64,000 nucleotides of DNA from Pseudomonadota bacterium (GTDB lineage Bacteria; Pseudomonadota; Gammaproteobacteria; Burkholderiales; Methylophilaceae), in assembly GCA_029563075.1 (NCBI GenBank), contig JAKQTN010000052.1, forward strand, positions 1 through 64,000, read 5' to 3'. The notes beneath the pieces were generated by a model that did not search any database, was not told the origin of the DNA, and saw only the letters and a program-made list of their open reading frames with translations. Made by a program: the position numbers and the translations under genes. Of this stretch, positions 47,504 through 57,139 are shown one piece after another. How positions within the stretch are numbered: the stretch's first letter is position 1; every line of letters starts with the position of its first letter.

Positions 47504-48637
47504 TTATAGTGTTGACGTGTCAATTTTTTGTAAATAATTGCACAAAATGCTGTGATAATGTGCATCCGGCATTAAAAACGCATCGTGGCCATGCAGTGCA
47601 GTGACTTCGGCATAGCTGACGGTCCGCTCATTATCCAGCAAGGCTTTCACAATCTCGCGCGAGCGGTCAGGTGAAAAGCGCCAGTCGCTGGTGAACGAAA
47701 CGACCAGGAACTTGGCTTGAACCTTGTTCAGGGCTTTGCTTAAATCGCCGCCGTATTCAAGCGCGGGATCGTAGTAATCCAATGCGCGCGTCATGCGCAG
47801 ATAAGTATTGGCGTCGAACTCGCCGGCAAATTTATCGCCTTGATAGCGCAGGTAAGATTCCATCTCAAACTCCACATCAAAGCTATATTTGATGGTGTCT
47901 TTAAGTTTTCGGCCGAATTTTTCGCCCATCGCGTCGTCACTTAAATAGGTGATGTGACCAAGCATACGCGCGATACGCAACCCTCTGCGCGGCACCGTAT
48001 TGTGCGCATAGTAATCACCATCGTAAAATTCCGGATCGGTAATAATCGCCTGGCGCGCCACCTCGTTAAACGCCATATTCTGTGCGGTCAGGTTGGGTGC
48101 AGAGGCGATGACCAGCGCGTGCTTTATTCTTTCCGGGTAAGCAATCGTCCACTGCAAAGCCTGCATGCCACCCAGACTGCCGCCGATGATAGCGGCCAAT
48201 TGCTGAATGCCCAACAGGTCTAACAAACGCGCTTGCGAATTAACCCAATCTTCTACTGTCACGATGGGAAAGCTGGCGCCATAAGGTTTTTTGCTGTCAG
48301 GATTGATGCTGCTGGGGCCGCTGGAACCATGGCAGCCACCCAGATTATTGACGCCGATCACAAAAAATTTGTTGGTATCCAGCGGCTTTCCTGGGCCGAC
48401 CAAATTATCCCACCAGCCAGCGTACTTGTCGCCTTCAGCGTTCTTTCCAGCGACATGATGGTTGCCAGAAAGTGCATGGCAGACAAGCACGGCGTTGCTT
48501 TTTGCGGCATTGAGCGTGCCATAGGTTTCATACACCAACTCGAATTGCGGCAATACTTCTCCGCTTTTTAGCGTGAACGGTTCGCTAAAATGGGCAGTTT
48601 GCGGTGCGACGATGCCAATAGAGTTATTTTCAGCCAT
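47504..48637 (-). CDS. metX: Homoserine O-acyltransferase MetX
   Basis: MetX is an alpha/beta-hydrolase that acylates homoserine (acetyl or succinyl donor) to start methionine synthesis. The 377-residue protein has the oxyanion region YETYGTLN, the nucleophile elbow [24 protein letters not shown] with the catalytic Asp, and LHGHDAFL with the catalytic His. The acyl donor cannot be told with certainty; many betaproteobacterial MetX use succinyl-CoA. It forms metXW and complements metH at 3263. The start is 21 nt from divergent gamma-carbonic anhydrase. Confidence 0.96.
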   Translation of the reverse strand: MAENNSIGIVAPQTAHFSEPFTLKSGEVLPQFELVYETYGTLNAAKSNAVLVCHALSGNHHVAGKNAEGDKYAGWWDNLVGPGKPLDTNKFFVIGVNNLGGCHGSSGPSSINPDSKKPYGASFPIVTVEDWVNSQARLLDLLGIQQLAAIIGGSLGGMQALQWTIAYPERIKHALVIASAPNLTAQNMAFNEVARQAIITDPEFYDGDYYAHNTVPRRGLRIARMLGHITYLSDDAMGEKFGRKLKDTIKYSFDVEFEMESYLRYQGDKFAGEFDANTYLRMTRALDYYDPALEYGGDLSKALNKVQAKFLVVSFTSDWRFSPDRSREIVKALLDNERTVSYAEVTALHGHDAFLMPDAHYHSILCNYLQKIDTSTL

Positions 48638-48658
48638 TTCGTGATTATACTATGTGTT

Positions 48659-49222
48659 ATGGCACAAACTAACGTTCACAATATACAAAGCTTTCAAGGT
48701 CATACACCACAACTGGCGGCCGGGGTTTATGTACATCAAGCCGCAACCGTGATCGGTGAGGTTGCGCTGGGTGAGGATGTCTCCGTGTGGCCAGGAGCGG
48801 TGATTCGCGGCGACATTAACTTTATTCACATTGGGGCAGGCTGCAATATTCAGGATTGTGCTGTATTGCACGTGAATCACAAGTCTGCCCAAGACCCAAT
48901 AGGGGCGCCGCTGGTGATAGGCAGCAATGTTACCATCGGCCACAGCGTGATTCTGCATGGCTGTACTATTGAAGACGAATGTTTAATCGGCATGGGTAGC
49001 ATCGTAATGGATAAAACCATTGTGCAAAAACATGTGCTGGTGGCAGCGGGTAGCCTCGTGCCAGCGGGAAAAGTCCTGGAAAGCGGTTATCTTTATATGG
49101 GCAGCCCGGTCAAGAAAATACGTGCTTTAACGGAGCAGGAAGTCGCATTTTTTATGACATCGGCAGCGGGGTACGTGAAGTTAAAAGATGCATACTTGCA
49201 GGATGAAAACAAGGCTGGCTAA
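48659..49222 (+). CDS. Gamma-class carbonic anhydrase-like protein (left-handed beta-helix)
   Basis: The 187-residue protein is made of hexapeptide repeats typical of gamma-carbonic anhydrases and YrdA/PaaY relatives: VIGEVALGEDVSVWPGAVIRGD, quoted in part as GEDVSVWPGAVIRGD, then CNIQDCAVLHVNHKSAQ, IGHSVILHGCTIEDECLIG and MGSIVMDKTIV. The metal-binding histidines in VLHVNH and IGHSVILHG are present. It may hydrate CO2 or act on a thioester; activity is unproven. ATG 48659 is chosen since an upstream frame would overlap metX. Confidence 0.93.
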   Translation: MAQTNVHNIQSFQGHTPQLAAGVYVHQAATVIGEVALGEDVSVWPGAVIRGDINFIHIGAGCNIQDCAVLHVNHKSAQDPIGAPLVIGSNVTIGHSVILHGCTIEDECLIGMGSIVMDKTIVQKHVLVAAGSLVPAGKVLESGYLYMGSPVKKIRALTEQEVAFFMTSAAGYVKLKDAYLQDENKAG

Positions 49223-49245
49223 TAGGCTTGAAGCGGTGTGAGCTG

Positions 49246-50022
49246 TTAAAGCAGGATATTTGGCAAATCCGCAACAGAGTCCAGTAGCAGGTCCGGCTTG
49301 ATAGCTGAAGCCTCTGCGTAGGCTTGGCGATATTTCCCCGTGCGTACCAATGCACTCTTGATGCCGGCTTGCTGTGCGCCGCCTACATCGGAATCGATAT
49401 CATCCCCTATCATCAACGCTTGCCCGGCGCTTAGCCGCATGTCTGCCAGTGCAATGTTGAAAAAATCTGCGGATGGCTTGCCAATCATCATGGCCTGGCT
49501 GTTGCTGGCGTACTCAAGCCCATGAATAAAGGCGCCAATGTCCATCTGCAAGCCATGCTCAGTCTGCCAGAAACGATTTTTATGAATGGCGATGAGTCTC
49601 GCGCCGCGCATCAGGCATGCAAACACTTCGTTTAACATCTGGTAAGTCCAGGCATTGCCAATATCGCCAACGACAATATATTCTGCCTCGGTGTCCGATT
49701 GCTTAAAGGCTGCAAAATCTTTTTTAACGTCATCTGCAAGCAGAAAACGGCATATCGGATCACTCAGCGTTTTAAGAAAATTAAGCGCTGCCTGAGGTGC
49801 GCTGATGATTTCTGCCTGCGGAATATCGAAGCCAAGCGCGTTGATTTTATTTTGCAGCGATTGCAGAGAAAGCGTGCTGGTATTGGTGATAAACCGACAT
49901 ATAAGTGCACTGTTGCGAATTTTATTGACTGCCTCAATCGCGCCAGCCACAGGTGTGTTGCCTACATAAAGCACGCCATCCAAATCGAACAACACGCCTT
50001 TTATTGATGTAAAGTCTTTCAT
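49246..50022 (-). CDS. HAD-IIA family phosphatase (NagD/LHPP-like)
   Basis: The 258-residue protein is a haloacid dehalogenase subfamily IIA hydrolase. Motif I is LFDLDGVLYVG, motif II is FITNTSTL, motif III is MIGKPSADFF and motif IV is MIGDDIDSDVGGAQQAG. The sequence is nearer the LHPP/phospholysine phosphohistidine phosphatase-type group than NagD, as I judge by FITNTSTLS and the short cap. The substrate is unknown. ATG 50022 has GAGGTG 6 nt upstream. Confidence 0.9.
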   Translation of the reverse strand: MKDFTSIKGVLFDLDGVLYVGNTPVAGAIEAVNKIRNSALICRFITNTSTLSLQSLQNKINALGFDIPQAEIISAPQAALNFLKTLSDPICRFLLADDVKKDFAAFKQSDTEAEYIVVGDIGNAWTYQMLNEVFACLMRGARLIAIHKNRFWQTEHGLQMDIGAFIHGLEYASNSQAMMIGKPSADFFNIALADMRLSAGQALMIGDDIDSDVGGAQQAGIKSALVRTGKYRQAYAEASAIKPDLLLDSVADLPNILL

Positions 50023-50093
50023 TACACACCTCACCGCCTAAGTACAGTCGTTTGACAGCACATGCTTCATTTTATCAATAATTCTGGCAAAAT

Positions 50094-50936
50094 TTATACA
50101 ATGCAGCCCTGGGTGACACGCTCGTTGCCGCCGAAATCCTTTACTGAGCTAACGGCTATGAACCCGTGTTGAGTAAGCAGCTTTCTCACTTCACTTGCCT
50201 GATTGTAGCCATGCTCCAGCATCAGCCAGCCATGCGGGTTTAGGTGTCGCGGTGCGGTTTTTATAATATGGCGGATAGCATCTAAACCATCCTTGCCCGA
50301 GGCCAGCGCGCTGATTGGTTCAAAGCGCAAGTCGCCTTGTTGCAGGTGCACGTCATCCTGCTCGATATACGGCGGATTGCTGACAATGACATCAAACTTT
50401 TCATCTTCTAAAGCGGAAAACCAATCGCTCAAAAAAAAATTGATATTCGTGATATTTAAGTTTTGTGCATTCTCAACTGCTATATTTAATGCGGCCTGCG
50501 AGGCATCTGTGGCGGTTACATATACTTGCGGGCGATGTCTGGCAATCGCCAACGCTATAGCGCCGGTACCGGTGCCGAGGTCCAGTATCTTGCTAGTTGA
50601 ATTGTGCGGAATTTTCGCCAACGCAGCTTCTACCAAGGTTTCCGTGTCAGGCCGCGGAATCAGCGTGTCTGGCGTCACTTTAAGTTTTAAGCCATAAAAC
50701 TCGCGATAACCTAAAATATAAGCGATCGGCTCGCCTTTTAAGCGACGCTTAAGCAGTGCCTGAAACCCAGCATGGATATTGGGCTGCAGGGCATCATTTT
50801 CGTGTGAAATCAGCCAAGCGCGATTGACTTTCAGTATGTGCTGTAAAAGATATTGTGCCTCATGTTTCGCTTCGCCGGAACTAAGAAACCCGGCAAGCGC
50901 AGTTTGGGCTTCATGCAGGACTGCATGAATGTTCAT
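50094..50936 (-). CDS. prmC: Release factor glutamine methyltransferase
   Basis: PrmC (HemK) N5-methylates the GGQ glutamine of peptide chain release factors. The 280-residue protein has an N-terminal helical domain, SAM motif KILDLGTGTGAIALAIA, and the NPPYIEQDD catalytic motif. It directly follows prfA, its substrate gene, in the conserved hemA-prfA-prmC row. Confidence 0.97.
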   Translation of the reverse strand: MNIHAVLHEAQTALAGFLSSGEAKHEAQYLLQHILKVNRAWLISHENDALQPNIHAGFQALLKRRLKGEPIAYILGYREFYGLKLKVTPDTLIPRPDTETLVEAALAKIPHNSTSKILDLGTGTGAIALAIARHRPQVYVTATDASQAALNIAVENAQNLNITNINFFLSDWFSALEDEKFDVIVSNPPYIEQDDVHLQQGDLRFEPISALASGKDGLDAIRHIIKTAPRHLNPHGWLMLEHGYNQASEVRKLLTQHGFIAVSSVKDFGGNERVTQGCIV

Positions 50937-50954
50937 GTCTAGAGTTCCACAAAT

Positions 50955-52037
50955 TTAGTTGTCTTCACCCAGGCTTGCCAGCAAATCTGCCTGATGTTCA
51001 GCCGATAGCGCGTTGATGAGTTCGTCCATATCGCCCTCGGTAATCGCATCGATTTTATATAGCGTGAGGTTGATACGGTGATCGGTAATGCGGCCTTGCG
51101 GATAGTTGTAGGTGCGGATACGCTCACTGCGGTCGCCACTGCCGATCAGGCTTTTGCGCTCGCTGGCGATTTTCGATTGCTGCTCATCCACCTGTGCGGC
51201 TTTGATGCGCGCGGCCAGCACGGCCATGGCTTGCGCCTTGTTGGCATGTTGGCTGCGACCTTCTTGGCATTCCACCACAATGCCAGTTGGGGCATGGGTA
51301 ATGCGCACCGCAGAATCGGTTTTGTTGATGTGCTGGCCGCCTGCACCTGAAGCCCTATAAGTATCAATCCGAATATCAGCTGGGTTAATCACCACATCGT
51401 TAATTTCATCGGCTTCTGGCAGCACTGCCACGGTACACGCGCTGGTATGGATGCGGCCTTGCGTTTCGGTGTCCGGCACGCGCTGTACGCGATGGCCGCC
51501 GCTTTCAAATTTCAACTTGGAATACGCACCATAACCAATAATTTTAGCGATGATTTCCTTGTAGCCGCCCATTTCGCCTTCGTTGGCGGACATCACTTCT
51601 ACCTTCCAGCCCTGGCGCTCAGCATAGCGCGAATACATGCGGAACAAATCGCCCGCGAACAGGCCGGATTCGTCGCCGCCTGTACCTGCACGGATCTCTA
51701 AAAAGATATTCTTCTCATCGTTTGGATCTTTAGGCAGCAACAGTTTTTGCAGCTCAAGCTCAACGGCCTCCAGCTTGGCTTTTCCTGCTTCGATTTCTTC
51801 CTGTGCAAATTCCTTCATGTCCGGGTCGCTCAACATCTTTTGCGCTTCTGCCATGTCGGCTTCGGTTTGCTCAAAAACGTGATATTGCTCTACGATTGGC
51901 GTAATTTCAGCGTGCTCTTGGGTAAGTTTGCGATAATTATCCATATTATCGGTCACGCCCTCAGAGCTCATCAGGCGGTTCAGTTCTTCTAAACGCTCGC
52001 TCAACGTGGCGAGCTTTCTAATCATGCTGGGTTTCAT
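50955..52037 (-). CDS. prfA: Peptide chain release factor 1
   Basis: RF1 reads UAA and UAG stop codons and triggers peptide release. The 360-residue protein has the betaproteobacterial start MKPSMIRKL, the codon-recognition P-x-T motif as PDT in [12 protein letters not shown], and the peptidyl-transferase motif [15 protein letters not shown] with Gln methylated by PrmC. It lies 17 nt after hemA and 18 nt before prmC. Confidence 0.98.
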   Translation of the reverse strand: MKPSMIRKLATLSERLEELNRLMSSEGVTDNMDNYRKLTQEHAEITPIVEQYHVFEQTEADMAEAQKMLSDPDMKEFAQEEIEAGKAKLEAVELELQKLLLPKDPNDEKNIFLEIRAGTGGDESGLFAGDLFRMYSRYAERQGWKVEVMSANEGEMGGYKEIIAKIIGYGAYSKLKFESGGHRVQRVPDTETQGRIHTSACTVAVLPEADEINDVVINPADIRIDTYRASGAGGQHINKTDSAVRITHAPTGIVVECQEGRSQHANKAQAMAVLAARIKAAQVDEQQSKIASERKSLIGSGDRSERIRTYNYPQGRITDHRINLTLYKIDAITEGDMDELINALSAEHQADLLASLGEDN

Positions 52038-52054
52038 TGGCGGGCTTTGTTAAA

Positions 52055-53299
52055 TTAATTTTTGATTTGATAGAGATTACGTAACAGTGCTTCCAGTTTT
52101 ACGTGTTCGTCACCGTGCGACTGATGCAATGCATGACTGGGGGCATGCAGGAATTTGTTGGTCAGTGCGTTGCTTAAGGTCTCTAGGGCTTTTTCCGGGC
52201 TTTCGCCTTTTTGAATGAGTTTGAGCGCTTTTTCAAGCTCGGTTTTGCGCATTTCTTCTGCCTGGTCGCGCAAAGCTTTGATGGTGGGCACCGAATCGCG
52301 TTTTTTAAACCAGTGCATAAAGCTTTCAACGCGCGCCTCCACTATCTTTTCGGCGCTCATTGCGGCCTCCTGGCGGTTCACCATGCCGTCATTCACTACC
52401 TGTGCCAAATCGTCTACGGTGTATAAAAACACATCGTCCAATTCAGCGACTTCAGGTTCGATGTCGCGCGGCACGGCCAAATCGACCATAAACATAGGGC
52501 GGTGGCGGCGAGCTTTGACCGCGCGCTCTACCATGCCTAAGCCGACAATCGGCAATTGGCTGGCGGTGCTGGTGATGACGATATCAAAGTCGGCCAGATG
52601 GTCAGGTAAATCATGCAGTAAAATGGCTTTTCCGCCGATTTTTTCGGCTAAATCAGAGCCGCGCTCGATGGTACGGTTGGCCACCGTCATGGATTTTGGT
52701 TTTTGTGCGGCAAAATGATCTGCGCAAAGTTCTATCATCTCTCCCGCGCCGATAAACAGCACGCTTTGCCCGCTGAGGTCACCGAAAATGCGCTGTGCCA
52801 GCTTGACAGCTGCAGCCGCCATCGAAATGGAACTGCTGCCAATGTCGGTGTTGGTACGCACTTCTTTAGCGACTTCAAATGTGCGCTGAAACAATTTATG
52901 TAGCAATGTGCCCAGCGTGCCAGCATCTTGCGCGATTTTGACTGACTGCTTGAATTGCCCCAGAATTTGCGGCTCGCCCAGCACCATGCTATCGAGGCCG
53001 GAAGCCACGCGGAAAGCATGTTTCACCGCATCCTGGTTGCTTAGCGTATATGTATAAGGTTGAACATTGTTTAAATCGAGGTGGTGATACTGCGCGAGCC
53101 ATTTGACGACAGTCTCAGGCGTACTCGATTGCACGTAAATCTCCGTGCGGTTGCAGGTGGACAAAATCGCCGCTTCGGTGGCGTTTTTTTCGGTTAAATC
53201 GTTGAGCGCATGGCGGATAATCTCATTATTAAACGCCACGTGCTCGCGGATGGAAATAGGTGCGGTGTTGTGATTGACACCAATCGTATAGAGCTGCAT
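52055..53299 (-). CDS. hemA: Glutamyl-tRNA reductase
   Basis: HemA reduces glutamyl-tRNA(Glu) to glutamate-1-semialdehyde, the committed step of C5 heme synthesis. The 414-residue protein has [17 protein letters not shown], the nucleophile cysteine in [21 protein letters not shown], an NADPH loop [13 protein letters not shown] and the C-terminal dimerisation domain. The first gene of hemA-prfA-prmC, it is divergent from rpe across 199 nt that contain several inverted repeats. hemB lies further along at 59433. Confidence 0.98.
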   Translation of the reverse strand: MQLYTIGVNHNTAPISIREHVAFNNEIIRHALNDLTEKNATEAAILSTCNRTEIYVQSSTPETVVKWLAQYHHLDLNNVQPYTYTLSNQDAVKHAFRVASGLDSMVLGEPQILGQFKQSVKIAQDAGTLGTLLHKLFQRTFEVAKEVRTNTDIGSSSISMAAAAVKLAQRIFGDLSGQSVLFIGAGEMIELCADHFAAQKPKSMTVANRTIERGSDLAEKIGGKAILLHDLPDHLADFDIVITSTASQLPIVGLGMVERAVKARRHRPMFMVDLAVPRDIEPEVAELDDVFLYTVDDLAQVVNDGMVNRQEAAMSAEKIVEARVESFMHWFKKRDSVPTIKALRDQAEEMRKTELEKALKLIQKGESPEKALETLSNALTNKFLHAPSHALHQSHGDEHVKLEALLRNLYQIKN

Positions 53300-53310
53300 A
53301 AGCGTATTTT

Positions 53311-53402
53311 ATCAACTCATTAATAAAGTTTTAAATTTTATTGCTATTAAATCAGGCATGGAGTAAAGAAATCTTCGAGATAGTCGGCAGCAATGAGTTG
53401 AT
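53311..53402. promoter_or_regulatory. Long-range inverted repeat in the hemA-rpe interval
   Basis: ATCAACTCATT (53311-53321) recurs inverted as AATGAGTTGAT (53392-53402), separated by 70 nt. This may be a pair of binding sites for one regulator or a cruciform. Direct repeats GCGTATTTT (53302 and 53414) and GGCTTATC (53422, 53430) lie nearby. Confidence 0.4.
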
Positions 53403-53451
53403 GAAATTACATCGCGTATTTTGGCTTATCGGCTTATCTTAAGCAAGAAAT

Positions 53452-53468
53452 AGCGTTAAAATAACGCT
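53452..53468. promoter_or_regulatory. Palindrome upstream of rpe
   Basis: AGCGTTA-AAA-TAACGCT is a perfect 7-bp inverted repeat 30 nt before the rpe start. It could be an operator or a 5' leader hairpin. Confidence 0.4.
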
Positions 53469-53498
53469 TTATCCATTAACTAGATGACAGGATTAGCC

Positions 53499-54206
53499 AT
53501 GAGTAAAACTTTTAGAATCGCCCCCAGTATTTTATCTGCTAACTTCGCCAAACTTGGACAAGAAATTGACGATGTGATTACCTCAGGTACAGATCTTGTG
53601 CACTTTGACGTGATGGATAACCACTATGTGCCGAATCTGACCATTGGCCCATTGGTTTGTGAAGCGATTCGTGAGACCGCCAAGCGCGTGGGCGGCATCA
53701 TCGACGTGCATCTGATGGTAAAACCAGTCGATCGGATTATTCCTGATTTTGCCAAGGCGGGTGCGAATATTATCACTTTCCACCCGGAGGCGTCTGAGCA
53801 TATCGACCGCAGTCTGGCCATGATTCGTGATTTGGGCTGTAAATCCGGCTTGGTGTTTAACCCGGCTACGCCTTTAAACTATCTGGATCACGTGATGGAT
53901 AAAGTGGACATGGTGCTGTTAATGTCTGTGAACCCGGGCTTTGGTGGGCAAAAATTCATTCCGGAAACACTCAATAAATTACGTCTTGCACGCGCCAAAA
54001 TTGATGCTTATACCAAGGCGACCGGCCGTGAAATCTGGCTGGAAGTAGATGGCGGCGTGAATGCGCAGAATATCGCAGAAATCGCGAAAGCGGGTGCAGA
54101 CACATTCGTGGCGGGTAATGCCATCTTTACTCAAGGTAAAGATACGGATAAAAATCGCTATAACAGTATTGTGGCAGATTTGCGCGCGGCTTTAGCTACG
54201 GTTTAG
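53499..54206 (+). CDS. rpe: Ribulose-phosphate 3-epimerase
   Basis: Rpe interconverts ribulose-5-phosphate and xylulose-5-phosphate, serving the pentose phosphate pathway and, in methylotrophs, the ribulose monophosphate cycle. The 235-residue TIM barrel has [34 protein letters not shown] with metal-binding residues, VDIHLMV-like [10 protein letters not shown] and [14 protein letters not shown] 53499 has AGGA 8 nt upstream; an upstream ATG at 53484 is less likely. It starts the rpe-gph-trpEGDC row. Confidence 0.97.
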   Translation: MSKTFRIAPSILSANFAKLGQEIDDVITSGTDLVHFDVMDNHYVPNLTIGPLVCEAIRETAKRVGGIIDVHLMVKPVDRIIPDFAKAGANIITFHPEASEHIDRSLAMIRDLGCKSGLVFNPATPLNYLDHVMDKVDMVLLMSVNPGFGGQKFIPETLNKLRLARAKIDAYTKATGREIWLEVDGGVNAQNIAEIAKAGADTFVAGNAIFTQGKDTDKNRYNSIVADLRAALATV

Positions 54207-54222
54207 AAAGCTTGGAAAACCA

Positions 54223-54915
54223 ATGCGAGCAGGTTTTCGCGTTAAAGCCGTCATGTTCGACCTTGACGGCACCTTGGTTCACACGGCACCGGAGATTGCG
54301 GTAGCGGCAAATTTGATGCTGGCTGATTTGAATCGGCCGGCATTGCCGTACAACCAAATCGAAGGCTACATAGGTGAAGGCGCGCAAACTTTAATTAAGC
54401 GCTGTTTAGCAGAAAAACCAGGCTTAACAGAACAACAAAACGCGGAATCCGATGCAGCGTTATTCGAACAGGCGGAACATTTGTTTTTTATGCATTACGC
54501 CAATAATGTGGTGGAGAGTAAGCCGTATGCCGGTGTGATTGATGGCTTGCAAGCCATATTTAATAAGGGTTTCAGGCTGGCCTGTGTGACGAATAAACCC
54601 GAAAAGTTTACTTTGCCTTTGCTGCAGAAATGCGGATTGGCCGATTTTTTTGAAATGGTGGTTTCTGGAGATACGTTGCAAAAAAAGAAGCCAGACCCTA
54701 TACAATTACAGCACATTTGTGCAAAATTCGATGTGCCGGTGTATGAGGCGATGCTGATAGGCGATTCGGCTACCGATATACGCGCTGCGCAGGCGGCGGG
54801 TTGTTTTATTGTGACAGTGCCTTACGGTTACAATCAAGGCAAGGCGATTGACGCATCGCAAGTCGATGCAACGATTGAAGATTTAACGGATTTAACTACA
54901 CTCATTTATACGTAA
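54223..54915 (+). CDS. gph: Phosphoglycolate phosphatase
   Basis: Gph removes phosphate from 2-phosphoglycolate, arising from DNA repair ends or oxygenase activity. The 230-residue HAD subfamily I protein has motif I MFDLDGTLVHTAPEI, a helical cap, VVSGDTLQKKKPDP (motif III Lys) and MLIGDSATDIRAAQAAG. It lies between rpe and trpE, a common order in betaproteobacteria. Its stop is 5 nt from the trp leader peptide start. Confidence 0.95.
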   Translation: MRAGFRVKAVMFDLDGTLVHTAPEIAVAANLMLADLNRPALPYNQIEGYIGEGAQTLIKRCLAEKPGLTEQQNAESDAALFEQAEHLFFMHYANNVVESKPYAGVIDGLQAIFNKGFRLACVTNKPEKFTLPLLQKCGLADFFEMVVSGDTLQKKKPDPIQLQHICAKFDVPVYEAMLIGDSATDIRAAQAAGCFIVTVPYGYNQGKAIDASQVDATIEDLTDLTTLIYT

Positions 54916-54920
54916 ACAAT

Positions 54921-54968
54921 ATGATTTTTCTAAACAATAATTTTCTAGGTTGGCGTCGCTCTTGGTGA
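54921..54968 (+). CDS. trpL: Candidate trp leader peptide
   Basis: A 15-codon frame encodes MIFLNNNFLGWRRSW, with Trp codons at positions 11 and 15, the last immediately before the TGA stop. It lies 94 nt upstream of trpE and starts 5 nt after the gph stop. Two Trp codons in such a short frame just ahead of trpE, followed by hairpins, fit attenuation by ribosome stalling at low Trp-tRNA. It lacks an obvious ribosome binding site and may depend on coupling to gph. Confidence 0.65.
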   Translation: MIFLNNNFLGWRRSW

Positions 54969-55034
54969 AGCTAGGACAAAGTCTGCCTAAATGAGGCAGA
55001 GCGATACTGGCGGTTAGCAAAAATCTCTAACCGC
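54955..55034 (+). promoter_or_regulatory. Candidate trpE attenuator hairpins
   Basis: The Trp-codon region GTCGCTCT (54955-54962) can pair with AGAGCGAT (54998-55005, one G-T pair), enclosing CTGCCT/AGGCAG (54983-54988 with 54994-54999). A second hairpin, GCGGTTAG/CTAACCGC (55010-55017 with 55027-55034), follows. A ribosome stalled at the Trp codons would cover the first arm. The second hairpin lacks a proper T-run (GAATTTAAG follows), so termination there would not be classical rho-independent. A mutually exclusive fold is plausible but not computed. Confidence 0.5.
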
Positions 55035-55062
55035 GAATTTAAGAAAATTATCAGGAAGAATT

Positions 55063-56571
55063 ATGTTTACCACCATCAATCAAATCGAGTTCAACACGCT
55101 AGCCCAGCAAGGCTACAACCGCATCCCGCTGGTGTTGGAGACGTTTGCCGATCTGGATACCCCGCTATCGCTTTATCTTAAACTTGCCAATGTGCCGTTT
55201 TCCTACTTGCTGGAAAGCGTGCAGGGCGGCGAACGTTTTGGACGTTATTCTATTATTGGCCTGCCCGCTAAAACACGCATTGTCGCGCATGGTTTTACAG
55301 TGCAGGTGTTGCAAGAAAACAAAGTATTAGAAACGCACGAAAATGCCAATGCGCTGGACTTTGTAAAACAATTTCAAGCACGTTTCAAAACCCCGCCTTA
55401 TGAGGGGTTGCCGCGCTTTACCGGCGGTTTGGCGGGTTATTTTGGTTATGAAACCATCCGTTATATTGAAAAGCGCTTAGCTAACACACAAAAACCTGAC
55501 GCAATAGGCACGCCGGATGTATTGCTAATGGTGTCAGAAGAAATAGCTGTGGTGGATAACTTAAGCGGCAAACTGTATTTTATTGTTTATGCCAACCCGA
55601 GTGACGCCGATGCGTATGAAAACGCGCGCAAGCGCTTGAACGATTTAGTCGCGCAATTGCGCAAAACCGTGGCGATTCCAGAATCCGCGCCCACAGCAAG
55701 AACGCAAGCCAACTCCGAATTTGGCGAGGATAATTACAAAGCAGCCGTTAAGCGCGCGCAGCAATATATTCTGGATGGCGACATTATGCAGGTGGTGCTG
55801 TCGCAGCGCATGACGCAGGAATTTTCTGCGCCGCCATTGTCGCTGTATCGCGCGTTACGCAGCTTAAATCCATCTCCTTACATGTTTTATTATGATATGG
55901 GCGATCACCACGTGGTGGGTGCGTCACCGGAGATTCTGGTGCGACTGGACGACGGCGTGGTCACCTCGCGCCCGATTGCAGGCACGCGTCCGCGCGGCAA
56001 AACACGTGAGCAGGATCTGGCCTTGGCAGATGAATTGTTGGCCGATCCGAAAGAACGTGCCGAGCATGTGCAACTGATGGACCTGGGCCGCAATGATGTC
56101 GGCCGTGTCGCGCAAATCGGCACGGTAAAAGTGACCGATAACATGACGATAGAGCGTTACTCGCACGTGATGCATATTGTGAGCAATGTAGAAGGCAAAC
56201 TCAAGCCGGGCATGGATGCGATTGATGTGCTGAAAGCAACCTTCCCCGCAGGCACGGTTTCGGGGGCGCCAAAAGTACGGGCGATGGAAATCATTGACGA
56301 GCTGGAGCCGAGCAAGCGCGGCATTTACGCCGGGGCAGTGGGTTATCTCGGCTTTAATGGCGACATGGATGTGGCGATTGCGATTAGAACGGGTGTGATT
56401 AAAGACAACAAGCTTTATGTGCAGGCTGGGGCGGGTATCGTGGCCGATTCTGTACCGCTCTCTGAATGGATTGAAACGCAAAACAAAGCCAAAGCCGTGC
56501 TGCGTGCGGCCGAACTGGTGCAGGCTGGTCTGGATTCAAATTCAGAGCCTGATTCGAAAGAAGGTAATTGA
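55063..56571 (+). CDS. trpE: Anthranilate synthase component I
   Basis: TrpE converts chorismate to anthranilate with ammonia from TrpG. The 502-residue protein has the feedback-binding region [18 protein letters not shown] (with the LLES motif) and the catalytic core [34 protein letters not shown], and [22 protein letters not shown] lies 8 nt before the ATG. It is followed by trpG after 1 nt. Confidence 0.98.
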   Translation: MFTTINQIEFNTLAQQGYNRIPLVLETFADLDTPLSLYLKLANVPFSYLLESVQGGERFGRYSIIGLPAKTRIVAHGFTVQVLQENKVLETHENANALDFVKQFQARFKTPPYEGLPRFTGGLAGYFGYETIRYIEKRLANTQKPDAIGTPDVLLMVSEEIAVVDNLSGKLYFIVYANPSDADAYENARKRLNDLVAQLRKTVAIPESAPTARTQANSEFGEDNYKAAVKRAQQYILDGDIMQVVLSQRMTQEFSAPPLSLYRALRSLNPSPYMFYYDMGDHHVVGASPEILVRLDDGVVTSRPIAGTRPRGKTREQDLALADELLADPKERAEHVQLMDLGRNDVGRVAQIGTVKVTDNMTIERYSHVMHIVSNVEGKLKPGMDAIDVLKATFPAGTVSGAPKVRAMEIIDELEPSKRGIYAGAVGYLGFNGDMDVAIAIRTGVIKDNKLYVQAGAGIVADSVPLSEWIETQNKAKAVLRAAELVQAGLDSNSEPDSKEGN

Positions 56572-56572
56572 T

Positions 56573-57139
56573 ATGTTACTCATGATAGATAATTACGACT
56601 CTTTTACCTATAACCTGGTGCAGTATTTGGGCGAGCTTGGGCAGGATGTGCAGGTATACAGAAACGACGAAATTGATTTAAAAAAAGTCGCTGAACTCAA
56701 ACCGCGATATATCGTGATTTCGCCTGGCCCTTGCACACCGAATGAGGCAGGTATCAGCGTGCCGCTGATTCATGAATTTGCAGGCAAGATTCCACTACTG
56801 GGCGTGTGTTTGGGGCATCAAAGCATCGGCCAGGCTTTTGGTGGCAAGATTGTTCATGCTAAACAGCTCATGCACGGCAAAACCTCGCTCATTCATCATA
56901 AAAATATCGGCGTGTTTAAAGACTTGCCTAACCCTTACACAGCAACGCGCTATCACTCGCTGGTGATCGAGCGTGAAACGATTCCGGACTGCCTGGAAAT
57001 TACCGCATGGACGGATGATGGCGAGATTATGGGCGTGAAGCATAAAACGCTGGCGGTAGAGGGTGTGCAGTTTCATCCGGAATCCATCCTTACGGAGCAT
57101 GGGCATGATTTGCTCAACAACTTTTTGAAGGCCTATTAA
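56573..57139 (+). CDS. trpG: Anthranilate synthase component II (glutamine amidotransferase)
   Basis: TrpG releases ammonia from glutamine for TrpE; the enzyme can also serve p-aminobenzoate synthesis (pabA). The 188-residue protein has [16 protein letters not shown], the nucleophile in [15 protein letters not shown] and the His/Glu pair in [10 protein letters not shown]. The start is ATG 56573, 1 nt after trpE. trpD follows with no gap. Confidence 0.97.
   Translation: MLLMIDNYDSFTYNLVQYLGELGQDVQVYRNDEIDLKKVAELKPRYIVISPGPCTPNEAGISVPLIHEFAGKIPLLGVCLGHQSIGQAFGGKIVHAKQLMHGKTSLIHHKNIGVFKDLPNPYTATRYHSLVIERETIPDCLEITAWTDDGEIMGVKHKTLAVEGVQFHPESILTEHGHDLLNNFLKAY

Noticed and set aside
48640-48661. 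Divergent -10 boxes in the 21-nt metX/gamma-carbonic anhydrase gap
   Set aside because: TATACT-like strings exist on both strands, but the gap is too short to judge; they would require leaderless transcripts and no -35 is clear.
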